Below are positions 1 through 5,814 of a stretch of DNA of 12,346 nt, in pieces. A program made the translations under genes and the position numbers. The notes below the pieces were generated by a model. That model ran no database searches, was not told the origin of the DNA, and saw only the letters and a program-made list of their open reading frames with translations. Each line of letters starts with the position of its first letter. Positions within the stretch are counted from its first letter, which is position 1. The stretch covers positions 1-12,346 of the forward strand of contig JAEYRT010000194.1 in assembly GCA_023435325.1 (NCBI GenBank). Direction: 5' to 3'. The DNA is from Pseudomonadota bacterium (lineage in GTDB: Bacteria > Pseudomonadota > Gammaproteobacteria > Burkholderiales > Burkholderiaceae_C).

Positions 1-1038
1 GGCGTGGCATTGCCCGTGAGCCAGCGCATTCCGGCGGGCCATGTGGGCACCGAGTTGCAGCCCGGCACCGTGGCGCGCATCTTTACAGGCGCACCCGTGC
101 CGCCCGGTGCCGACGCGGTGTTGATGCAGGAAGACACACAGCTGCTGGAAGATGGCCGCGTGCAATTCAATGCGGTGCCCAGACTGGGTCAGAACATCCG
201 CCGCGCAGGCGAAGACATTGCGCTGAACAGCACCGTGCTGGCCAAAGGCTCGCGCCTCACGCCTGCTGCTGTGGGTTTGGCTGCCAGCATTGGCATGGCG
301 CAGCTGCCCGTGGGCCGCAAGCCCCGCGTGGCGCTGTTCTCCACGGGCGATGAACTGGTCATTCCCGGCACCGTGGCACCGCAAGACATGCGTCCTGGCA
401 GCATTTACAACAGCAACCGCTATTTCCTGCGTGCATTGCTGCAGCGACTGGGTTGCGAGGTGGTCGATGGCGGCATCCTGCCGGACAACCGTGAACAGAC
501 CGTGGAAGCTATTCATAGCGTTGCGCAGGACTGTGACCTGGTGCTTTCCAGCGCAGGTGTTTCGGTCGGCGAGGAAGACCACGTCAAACCAGCCGTGGAG
601 CAGCAAGGCGAGCTGAATCTGTGGATGATCTCCATGAAGCCCGGCAAGCCTTTTGCCTATGGCAAGGTGTTCCGCAATGGCAGGGATGCCTCGCAAGGCG
701 TGGCGCATTTCATGGGCCTGCCCGGCAATCCAGTCTCCAGCTTCATCACCTTCTTGCTGCTGGTGCGCCCGTTTGTGCTGCGCCTGCAAGGCATGCAGGA
801 TGTCGCACCCAAGGCCATCCAGGTGGCTGCCCAGTTTGAATGGCCCAAAAAAGAAAAGCGCCGTGAATTCCTGCGCGCGCGTCACACAGGTGATGGCGGA
901 CTGGCCTTGTTTGGCAACCAGGGCTCAGGCGTGCTGACCTCGACCGTCTGGGGCGATGGGCTGATTGACAACCCACCGCTGACGCAAATCCAGCCTGGCG
1001 ACACCGTGCGCTTTATCCCGTTCACTGAATTGATGTGA
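1..1038 (+). CDS. moeA: Molybdopterin molybdenumtransferase MoeA (5' truncated)
   Basis: MoeA inserts molybdate into adenylylated molybdopterin, the last step of molybdenum cofactor synthesis, in the cytoplasm. The frame is open from the first base, so the N-terminus lies outside the window; about 345 residues of a usual 400-430 are present. Visible family motifs are RIFTGAPVPPGADAV and RRAGEDI in the N-terminal part, the MoCF-like core with RPGSIYNSN, the loop SVGEEDHVK (acidic residues at 571-579, matching the metal/phosphate-binding loop), MKPGKPFAYG, and MGLPGNPVSSF near 711-744. The C-terminal domain IV ends at the TGA. One oddity is that the loop usually written SGGVSVGE reads SAGVSVGE here (Ala codon 553-555). 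moaD follows after 19 bases, so the two are probably co-transcribed. Identification is secure; the start is not visible. Confidence 0.96.
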   Translation, partial: GVALPVSQRIPAGHVGTELQPGTVARIFTGAPVPPGADAVLMQEDTQLLEDGRVQFNAVPRLGQNIRRAGEDIALNSTVLAKGSRLTPAAVGLAASIGMAQLPVGRKPRVALFSTGDELVIPGTVAPQDMRPGSIYNSNRYFLRALLQRLGCEVVDGGILPDNREQTVEAIHSVAQDCDLVLSSAGVSVGEEDHVKPAVEQQGELNLWMISMKPGKPFAYGKVFRNGRDASQGVAHFMGLPGNPVSSFITFLLLVRPFVLRLQGMQDVAPKAIQVAAQFEWPKKEKRREFLRARHTGDGGLALFGNQGSGVLTSTVWGDGLIDNPPLTQIQPGDTVRFIPFTELM

Positions 1039-1057
1039 GTTGCCGAGGAATACATCT

Positions 1058-1309
1058 ATGAATATCACCGTCCGATACTTTGCTTCCATCCGTGAAGCCA
1101 TGGGCACCGGCAGCGAAGACCTGCAAACCAGCGCCATCACTGTGGGTGCCTTGCGTGAAGAACTGATGGCCCGCAGCGAAGCGGCTGCTCAGGCGCTGGC
1201 CCATGGCAAGGCCGTGCGCATGGCATTGAACCAAGATATGTGCCAGGGTGATGCGGCGTTGAAAGCTGGCGATGAAGTGGCCTTCTTTCCTCCCGTCACC
1301 GGCGGTTAA
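1058..1309 (+). CDS. moaD: Molybdopterin synthase sulfur carrier subunit MoaD
   Basis: MoaD is the small ubiquitin-like subunit of molybdopterin synthase. Its C-terminal glycine is turned into a thiocarboxylate that donates sulfur to precursor Z in complex with MoaE. The protein is 83 aa, normal for the family, starts MNITVRYFASIREAMG and ends FFPPVTGG, with the diagnostic Gly-Gly terminus. The ATG at 1058 is chosen because GAGGAA at 1045-1050 lies 7 bases upstream and because family members begin at this point; an in-frame TTG at 1040 has no such support. It sits 19 bases after moeA and 9 bases before the next gene. Unusually, moaE is not adjacent but about 1.1 kb downstream beyond a terminator and two opposing genes. 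Confidence 0.95.
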   Translation: MNITVRYFASIREAMGTGSEDLQTSAITVGALREELMARSEAAAQALAHGKAVRMALNQDMCQGDAALKAGDEVAFFPPVTGG

Positions 1310-1318
1310 GCTGCACCT

Positions 1319-1657
1319 ATGACGGACACCAAAACCGAGATTGACGAAGCCATCAGCCGGCGCACCCGCCAGGCACTGAGCGAAGCCAAGGCGCGCGGTG
1401 TGCAGCTGGGCAAGGCCGGTGCGGACAACATCCGCGCCACGGTCGAAAAGCGCAAGTCGGCGGCCGATGCGTTTGCCAAGCAGCACGAAGCGCTGTTTGC
1501 CGAATTCGTGGCGCAGGGCCTCACGCACCGCAAGATGGCCGAAGTGCTCAATGAGCGCGGCATTGCTGCAGCGAAAGGCGGTCTGTGGACCCATGGGCAA
1601 GTGCAACGCATCTTGAATCGATACGCCGATTGGGCCAAGACAGCGCAACACGATTAA
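1319..1657 (+). CDS. Stand-alone serine-recombinase C-terminal-like protein
   Basis: This 112-aa protein resembles the part of large serine recombinases/resolvases that follows the catalytic domain. Residues about 8-33 (EAISRRTRQALSEAKARGVQ, then LGKAG) match the long helix E and its end. Residues about 60-103 (FVAQGLTHRKMAEVLNERGI, then AAAKGGLWTHGQVQRILNR) match the helix-turn-helix region that binds DNA. The catalytic serine domain is absent, and the DNA just upstream is intact moaD, so no frameshifted N-terminal half is present. It cannot be a recombinase by itself. It may be a degenerate remnant or a domain re-used as a small DNA-binding protein (inference). The ATG lies 9 bases after the moaD stop in the same frame, separated by a single TAA; no good Shine-Dalgarno sequence is seen, so translation may depend on coupling to moaD. 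A strong terminator follows the stop. Confidence 0.72.
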   Translation: MTDTKTEIDEAISRRTRQALSEAKARGVQLGKAGADNIRATVEKRKSAADAFAKQHEALFAEFVAQGLTHRKMAEVLNERGIAAAKGGLWTHGQVQRILNRYADWAKTAQHD

Positions 1658-1674
1658 AGATTGAAAGCAACATG

Positions 1675-1712
1675 AAAAAGCCGTGCAGCACAAAAGCTGC
1701 ACGGCTTTTTTT
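1675..1712 (+). terminator. Strong intrinsic terminator at a convergent junction, possibly bidirectional
   Basis: A perfect 15-bp inverted repeat (1675-1689 with 1696-1710) has a 6-base loop (ACAAAA). The plus-strand side ends in seven T (1706-1712), and the upstream arm begins with five A, so it also reads as a terminator on the minus strand. It lies between the plus-strand stop at 1657 and the minus-strand stop at 1759, and would end both the moeA-moaD transcript and the opposing small-gene pair. Confidence 0.93.
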
Positions 1713-1758
1713 GATGGTTCAGCACCTGTACAGACCCAGCCAAAGTGCGAGCGGGTGC

Positions 1759-2094
1759 TTATGCTTCCCCATTAGGCAGTTGTGGTGCCTTCCATTCCAG
1801 CAGCTCTGCCAGGCGTTGGATGATCCAACCCGCTTCTTTGGCGTTCACTGCGGCGCCTTCGCCAGAGATGGCAGCGTGAAAGCCTAAGAGCACGCCTTCT
1901 TCCGAGGTGTTGCCTGCGTGGTACACCGTCTGTGCTTGTTCCACCAAGTGGCAAGCCAGGTCTTCGCACAACTCGTAGCGAGCCACGACTTCGGCAATCG
2001 GTGTTTTCAGAATGCCGGCACGGCTGCGAAACAGGTTGGCAAAGCTTTCTGGTGGTTGGATTTGGCTGGTGTCGTCCATGGGGCAATGCGTCAC
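1759..2094 (-). CDS. Conserved hypothetical protein (small, cytoplasmic)
   Basis: A protein of 111 aa (or 106 aa from the internal ATG at 2079) that I cannot assign to a family. It is soluble-looking, with no signal peptide or membrane segment. It begins MDDTSQIQPPESFANLF after the alternative Met, and its predicted helical segments include VARYELCEDLACHLVEQAQT and AGWIIQRLAELLEW. The chosen start is a GTG at 2094-2092 that overlaps the TGA of the upstream gene (2093-2091) in a GTGA arrangement typical of coupled translation. The ATG at 2079 is the alternative, and neither has a clear Shine-Dalgarno sequence. The gene is second in a two-gene minus-strand unit and ends before the shared terminator. 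I vaguely recall similar short proteins in Burkholderiales carrying an unhelpful 'ATPase with chaperone activity' label, but no ATP-binding motif is visible here. Confidence 0.75.
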   Translation of the reverse strand: MTHCPMDDTSQIQPPESFANLFRSRAGILKTPIAEVVARYELCEDLACHLVEQAQTVYHAGNTSEEGVLLGFHAAISGEGAAVNAKEAGWIIQRLAELLEWKAPQLPNGEA

Positions 2095-2345
2095 TCAGGA
2101 TCAAACATGCGCTCAAAACGCACAATGTCGCGCTCCAACTCGCAGGTCACCAGCTGACCGTTCTTGCCATCGGACTTGCGCTGCGCTGCAAACAGGGTGG
2201 CAGGGCCATCCAGGTCGTAATCCGGCAAATGGATGAGCGCATAAGGGTGGGGCACAAAACACTGGTGTTCAAACACGATGCGGTGTTCATTGCGGGGCGA
2301 GGGATAGAGCAGGTACTCTGGGGTGTCAATGGTTTGGGCTGCCAT
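2091..2345 (-). CDS. Hypothetical protein, first gene of a coupled pair
   Basis: An 84-aa protein of unknown family, rich in aromatic residues and histidine in its first half (PEYLLYPSP, VFEHQCFVPHPYALIHLPDY) and charged at the end (ELERDIVRFERMFDPE). No signal peptide, membrane helix or recognisable motif is visible; the pattern suggests a small beta-rich soluble domain (inference). The ATG at 2345-2343 is the only reasonable start. The upstream minus-strand sequence has only a weak purine run. Its stop overlaps the GTG of the following gene, so the two products are probably made together. It is divergent from moaE, with about 110 bases between the starts that should hold promoters for both directions; I could not pick clear boxes there. 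Confidence 0.72.
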   Translation of the reverse strand: MAAQTIDTPEYLLYPSPRNEHRIVFEHQCFVPHPYALIHLPDYDLDGPATLFAAQRKSDGKNGQLVTCELERDIVRFERMFDPE

Positions 2346-2455
2346 ATGAAACGGTGTCTCTAGGTCATTTTGTGGGGGAGCAATGCTAGCGCGAAGAAGC
2401 AGGTTTCATGCGCATGTGGACATGTACGCCAGCACCTGCTGCGACAATCGTGCCC

Positions 2456-2926
2456 ATGACTGCTCCTCGCGTTTTGATCCAGACCCAAGATTTTGATGTT
2501 TCCACCGAGTTGGCTGCGCTGCGCCACAGCGATGCGCGCGTGGGCGCGGTGTGCAGCTTTGTGGGCACGGTGCGTGACCGCAACGAGGGAGCCAGTGTTT
2601 CGGCCATGGAGCTGGAGCACTACCCCGGCATGACGGAAAAAAGCATCGAAGCCATCATTGATCGTGCGACACAGCGTTTTGGCATCTACGCTGCCAGGGT
2701 GATCCACCGCGTGGGACCGCTGCAGCCCCTGGACCAGATCGTGTTTGTGGGCGTGACCTCGGCCCACCGTGGCATGAGCTTTCAGGCCTGTGAATTCATC
2801 ATGGACTATCTCAAGTCCGAAGCGCCGTTCTGGAAGAAAGAGCAAACCCCCGAAGGTGCTCGCTGGGTCGATGCACGCGTGAGTGACGAACAGGCCCTGG
2901 CGCGCTGGGAAAACGCTGCTCCATAG
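2456..2926 (+). CDS. moaE: Molybdopterin synthase catalytic subunit MoaE
   Basis: MoaE is the large catalytic subunit of molybdopterin synthase; two MoaE and two MoaD form the enzyme that converts precursor Z into molybdopterin. The 156-aa product has the expected motifs in order: GAVCSFVGTVRD (30-41), ELEHYPGMTEK (52-62), RVIHRVGPL (81-89), FVGVTSAHR (97-105) and DYLKSEAPFWKKE (117-129). K120 and K127 correspond to the active-site lysines of E. coli MoaE (K119, K126). The ATG at 2456 is chosen because it gives the usual length and N-terminus, though it lacks a Shine-Dalgarno sequence. An in-frame ATG at 2408, preceded by GCAGG, would add 16 residues not typical of the family. It is separated from moaD by a terminator and two opposing genes, so it needs its own promoter. 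Confidence 0.95.
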   Translation: MTAPRVLIQTQDFDVSTELAALRHSDARVGAVCSFVGTVRDRNEGASVSAMELEHYPGMTEKSIEAIIDRATQRFGIYAARVIHRVGPLQPLDQIVFVGVTSAHRGMSFQACEFIMDYLKSEAPFWKKEQTPEGARWVDARVSDEQALARWENAAP

Positions 2927-3074
2927 AGGGCGCAATCGGCGCACCGCGCAAAGGCTTGAGGCCCAGCGACCAAGACATGGGCGTCAGGCGCTGGGCCACA
3001 GCCATGCCGGGGCTTGGCCGACAGACGGTAATTGGCAGCACAGGCACCATGGCTTGCATTGAACAATCTCTGGC

Positions 3075-3080
3075 AAGGAG
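3075..3080 (+). promoter_or_regulatory. Ribosome binding site deciding the DJ-1/PfpI gene start
   Basis: AAGGAG lies 7 bases before the ATG at 3088. The frame stays open upstream to 2956, but the conserved protein begins at this ATG, so the site settles the start. Confidence 0.85.
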
Positions 3081-3087
3081 TTTTCCG

Positions 3088-3618
3088 ATGAGCAAGTCCA
3101 TTGCCGTGCTGGTCACGGACGAGTTTGAAGACAGTGAATACCTTTTACCCGTCGATACCTTGCGCGCGGAAGGCTATGCCATCTTCAATATCGAGAAGGA
3201 AAAGAACAAGGTCGTCAAAGGCAAAAAAGAGCAGACACCCATCACGATCGACCTGGGCATTGGTGATGCCAAGGTGGACGACTACTGCGCGCTGCTGATT
3301 CCTGGCGGTCATTCACCGGATGCTTTGCGTGGCGATGACCGGTTTGCGCAGTTTGTCAAAGACTTCGATGCCACGGGGCGTCCCATTTTCACCATCTGTC
3401 ACGGGCCGCAGCTTTTGATCAGCGCAGATGTGGTGCAGGGGCGCAAGATGACGTCGGTCAAAAATATCGCCATCGACCTGAAAAACGCAGGTGCACAGTT
3501 TGAAGACCGAGCGGTGGTGGTGGACGATGAGCAGCGCTTGGTGACCAGCCGCACGCCGGAAGATCTGCCCCAGTTCAACGAAGCCATCGTGAAGCTGTTG
3601 CAGGCACGCGCTGCCTAA
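3088..3618 (+). CDS. DJ-1/PfpI family protein (YhbO-like)
   Basis: A 176-aa member of the DJ-1/PfpI superfamily, closest by eye to E. coli YhbO and Pyrococcus PfpI. Visible motifs are TDEFEDSEYLLPVDTLR (10-26) carrying the family acidic residue E14, VVKGKKEQTPITID (42-55), LLIPGGHSPDALRGD (69-83), the nucleophile elbow FTICHGPQLLISAD with C104 and H105, and the tail VTSRTPEDLPQFN (152-164). YhbO has its reactive cysteine at the equivalent place. YhbO-type proteins are linked to stress survival and have been proposed as protein/DNA deglycases or glyoxalases, which is disputed; PfpI is described as a protease. The exact activity here is therefore open. It is a single-gene unit with its own strong ribosome binding site. 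The 161 bases before it hold no other gene I can support. Confidence 0.93.
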   Translation: MSKSIAVLVTDEFEDSEYLLPVDTLRAEGYAIFNIEKEKNKVVKGKKEQTPITIDLGIGDAKVDDYCALLIPGGHSPDALRGDDRFAQFVKDFDATGRPIFTICHGPQLLISADVVQGRKMTSVKNIAIDLKNAGAQFEDRAVVVDDEQRLVTSRTPEDLPQFNEAIVKLLQARAA

Positions 3619-3646
3619 GTTTGGGGGCCATGCGCTGTACGGGCAC

Positions 3647-3670
3647 AAAAAACGGGCCTTGATAGGCCCG
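3647..3670 (-). terminator. Intrinsic terminator of the distal YceI gene (minus strand)
   Basis: A 6-bp GC-only stem (CGGGCC 3653-3658, GGCCCG 3665-3670) with a TTGATA loop is followed, on the minus strand, by six T (the A run at 3647-3652). It lies 34 bases beyond the minus-strand stop at 3704. On the plus strand there is no T run, so it is assigned to the minus strand. Confidence 0.82.
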
Positions 3671-3703
3671 CTGTTGGCTTTGAAGCTGAGCGTAGCCGAT
3701 AGC

Positions 3704-4276
3704 TTATTGCTTCACCGCTTCCATTTGCAGCACCAGACGCACCTGCTTGGGGAAACCCCAGTCGATGCCATAGTTCACGCCCCATTGGCTGCGATCAATG
3801 GTGGCTTCAAAGTCACCGCCGCAGACTTCGCGCTTGAGCATGGGGCTTTCGTAGCAGGTGAACTTGTTGGCCTGGATGGTGATGGGGTGGGTCTGGCCGT
3901 TCATGGTCAGTTGGCCGGTCACTTCCTTGAGTTTGTCGCCGTCAAACACGAACTTGTCCGAAACAAACTTGGCTTCAGGGTTCTGCTCGGTATTGAAGAT
4001 TTCGGCGCTCTTGAGGTGCTTGTCAAACGCAGCGGTGCCCGAGTTGATCGAGTTCATGTCCAGCACCACTTCGACCTTGCCGCTCTTGCCTGCCTTGTCA
4101 AACTGTACGCTGCCGCTTTGCTTGTCAAAACGCACGCGGTTGGTGCTGGCGCCAAAGTGGTCGATCTCGAAGGTGGCAAAGGTATGGGTGGGGTCGATGG
4201 TGTAATTTGCAGGGGCAGCGTGGGCGGCGGTGGCCAGCAAACCAGCGGCGGTCAGGGCAAACAGGGTGGAACGCAT
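3704..4276 (-). CDS. YceI family periplasmic protein (copy 1)
   Basis: A 190-aa secreted protein of the YceI family, a lipocalin-like beta-barrel that in characterised relatives binds isoprenoid lipids such as polyprenyl chains. A signal peptide covers about residues 1-20, with a likely AHA|AP cleavage. The mature part starts NYTIDPTHTFATFEIDHFG, the family N-terminal signature, followed by FDKQSGSVQFD, FDKHLKSAEIFNTEQNPEAKF and GQLTMNGQTHPITI. It ends SQWGVNYGIDWGFPKQVRL. Two cysteines in the mature part (CYESPMLKREVC, about residues 141-152) could form a disulfide. The ATG at 4276 has AAGGAGA at 4288-4282, 5 bases upstream. It lies downstream of the cytochrome b561-YceI pair with a 140-bp gap, so it may have its own promoter as well as read-through. 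E. coli yceI likewise sits beside a b561-type cytochrome gene. Confidence 0.93.
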   Translation of the reverse strand: MRSTLFALTAAGLLATAAHAAPANYTIDPTHTFATFEIDHFGASTNRVRFDKQSGSVQFDKAGKSGKVEVVLDMNSINSGTAAFDKHLKSAEIFNTEQNPEAKFVSDKFVFDGDKLKEVTGQLTMNGQTHPITIQANKFTCYESPMLKREVCGGDFEATIDRSQWGVNYGIDWGFPKQVRLVLQMEAVKQ

Positions 4277-4343
4277 GGCGGTCTCCTTGAAGTGAAGGGG
4301 GAGTAGTTAAAAAACCTAGCAGTCTGCGCCCACACACATTGGT

Positions 4344-4367
4344 TTTCAGCAATAAATCATGCTGAAA
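4344..4367. promoter_or_regulatory. Inverted repeat in the YceI-YceI intergenic region
   Basis: TTTCAGCA (4344-4351) and TGCTGAAA (4360-4367) are perfect 8-base arms separated by 8 AT-rich bases. It lies between the stop of the second YceI gene and the start of the first, about 70 bases before that ATG. No T run follows in either direction, so it is more likely an operator or transcript stem-loop than a terminator. The regulator is unknown. Confidence 0.4.
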
Positions 4368-4416
4368 GCATTGCTGTGTCGGCGTTAACAGCTGCACAAA
4401 TGAAATCAAACCCAGG

Positions 4417-5001
4417 TTACAGCTTGTCAATGCCGGTGAGCGCCAGCTTGAACTGCACGTTGACCTCGTCGGCCACCATGGAGGTGTCGGCCCAGTCGCC
4501 GTCGCCAATCTTGAAGGACAGGCGTTTCAGCGGCAAGCTGCCAGTGGCCATGGTGGTGGCGCCTGTCTGTGTCAGCTGCACGGGGACGGACACGGCCTGG
4601 CGCTGGCCCTTGATGGTCAGCGTGCCTTCGACCTGGTACTTGCCACCGCTCAAAGCCTTGACGGTGGTCGAATCAAACGTGGCTTGCGGGAACTGGGCAA
4701 TGTTGAACCAGTCTGCTCCCAGCAAGTTGCTGTCGGTTTCCTTGGAGCCCATGGTGGCGCTTGCCGTGTCGATGCGGAAGTGGATCTTGCTGGCTTCGGG
4801 TTGGGCCGTGTCGAACTGCACCTGTGCATCGAACTTCTTGAAGTGGCCCTGCAGCGGCACGCCCAACTGTTTGGCAGTGAAGGCAATACTGCTTTGCGCA
4901 GGCACCAGGGCCTGGGGCGTGGTGGCTTGTGCCACGGTGGTGGAACCCAGCAGGGCCGCACCCGTCCAGACGGCAGCGCGCAAGGTGGTGGAGAAGGTCA
5001 T
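4417..5001 (-). CDS. YceI family periplasmic protein (copy 2, cytochrome-linked)
   Basis: A 194-aa secreted YceI-family protein, clearly different in sequence from the other copy. A signal peptide covers residues 1 to about 26 (hydrophobic stretch VWTGAALLGSTTVAQA, likely cleavage AQA|TT). The mature part carries PAQSSIAFTAKQLGVPLQG, FKKFDAQVQFD, the motif LLGADWFNIAQFPQATFDS, LTIKGQRQAVSVPV and a C-terminal FKIGDGDWADTSMVADEVN. The ATG at 5001 is preferred over an in-frame start at 5049 because AAGGAA (5013-5008) is 6 bases upstream and the signal peptide begins there. The upstream start would overlap the cytochrome gene. It follows the cytochrome b561 gene by 29 bases, so the two form an operon. 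The pairing suggests a periplasmic partner in quinone or isoprenoid-lipid redox chemistry (inference). Confidence 0.93.
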   Translation of the reverse strand: MTFSTTLRAAVWTGAALLGSTTVAQATTPQALVPAQSSIAFTAKQLGVPLQGHFKKFDAQVQFDTAQPEASKIHFRIDTASATMGSKETDSNLLGADWFNIAQFPQATFDSTTVKALSGGKYQVEGTLTIKGQRQAVSVPVQLTQTGATTMATGSLPLKRLSFKIGDGDWADTSMVADEVNVQFKLALTGIDKL

Positions 5002-5030
5002 GGTGTGTTCCTTGTCAGGGATGGGAAGAA

Positions 5031-5588
5031 TCAGTTGCGGCCTGGCCACATGCGGGCCAGCAAGCCATCGCGGTCAATGATCTGGTGCTTGAGTGCTGCT
5101 GCGATATGCAGCGCGATCAGCGCCGCCAGGGTGTAGGCCGCCCACATATGCCATGGCTTGAGGGCCTCGGCCAGCTCAGGGCTGGGAGCCACAAAGTCTG
5201 GCAGTTGCCATGCACCGAACCACACGATGGGAAAACCTGCCGCCGAGCTATAGGCCCAGCCCAGCAGGGGCACGGCAAAGAACAGGACATACAGCAGATG
5301 GTGCACGCCGTGGTGTGCGACATGCTGCCAGCGCGGCATGGCAGCCGCCATGCGGGCGGGGAGGGCAGGTGGACGGCGGGTGATGCGCCACAGCAGACGC
5401 ACAGCACTCAGCGCCAGCAGCGTCACCCCCGCCCATTTGTGCCAGTTGTAGTATTTGAGCTTGGCAGGCGAAAAAGGCAGCCCCACCATGTACCAGCCAA
5501 AGACCAGCAAACCCATCAGGCCCAGGCCCAGCAACCAGTGCAGGGCAATGGCGGGTATGGAATAGCGGGAAGAAGTGGCAGAAGACAT
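5031..5588 (-). CDS. Cytochrome b561 family protein (YceJ/CybB-like)
   Basis: A 185-aa integral inner-membrane di-haem cytochrome of the bacterial b561 family, expected to move electrons between quinol and a periplasmic acceptor. Four hydrophobic segments are visible: about 11-38 (IPAIALHWLLGLGLMGLLVF), 49-68, 94-115 (GVHHLLYVLFFAVPLLGWAY) and 145-168 (PWHMWAAYTLAALIALHIAA). Candidate haem-ligand histidines lie inside or near them: H17, H50, H97 and H161, with H92, H93, H96 and H147 as extra histidines. The RYSIPAIALHW opening and NWHKWAG motif are typical. The ATG at 5588 has no evident Shine-Dalgarno sequence. It is the first gene of the minus-strand unit and is divergent from clpB; the 226-bp gap must hold promoters for both. 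The family function is sound, but the specific electron partner is unknown. Confidence 0.93.
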   Translation of the reverse strand: MSSATSSRYSIPAIALHWLLGLGLMGLLVFGWYMVGLPFSPAKLKYYNWHKWAGVTLLALSAVRLLWRITRRPPALPARMAAAMPRWQHVAHHGVHHLLYVLFFAVPLLGWAYSSAAGFPIVWFGAWQLPDFVAPSPELAEALKPWHMWAAYTLAALIALHIAAALKHQIIDRDGLLARMWPGRN

Positions 5589-5748
5589 GGGGCAACGACA
5601 GCGAACAAGCCAAACAAGGTTGCCAGTCTAAAAGCCGCGTTCTGAAACACCATTCAATGGGATTGACGACACGATTCAAAAGATTGCAAGGAACTTTTGG
5701 GCAGAGCGAAAGGAAATCTGAAAAGCCGGCAAGTGGCAGGCCCATGGC

Positions 5749-5776
5749 CTTGAAAGTGTGGCGAAAGCCCTTAACT
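5749..5776 (+). promoter_or_regulatory. Candidate sigma-32 heat-shock promoter of clpB
   Basis: CTTGAAA (5749-5755), preceded by GC, is a perfect sigma-32 -35 core. Counting from the end of CTTGAA there are 13 bases before CCCTTAAC (5768-5775), the spacing seen in E. coli groE. The -10 match is partial: CCC is present but the following CAT is not. It lies about 40 bases before the clpB ATG, where a heat-shock promoter is expected. Position and -35 are seen; its function is inferred. Confidence 0.5.
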
Positions 5777-5814
5777 GGGGAGCAGTTAAAAAATTTGCTG
5801 TTGAAGGAAGCACC

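Noticed and set aside
1319..1657. Serine recombinase fragment taken as a sign of an active mobile element
   Set aside because: No catalytic domain, no inverted terminal repeats, no target duplication and no other mobility gene are visible nearby.
1022..1702. 226-codon minus-strand frame opposite moaD and the recombinase-like gene
   Set aside because: It covers conserved moaD on the plus strand and the terminator hairpin; no motif seen.
2956..3087. N-terminal extension of the DJ-1/PfpI gene
   Set aside because: A strong AAGGAG and the conserved N-terminus place the start at 3088.
5589..5690. Minus-strand promoter for the cytochrome gene (TTGAAT with an 18-base spacer to TTTTAG)
   Set aside because: The -10 box matches only 3 of 6 bases, so it is not reported as a feature.
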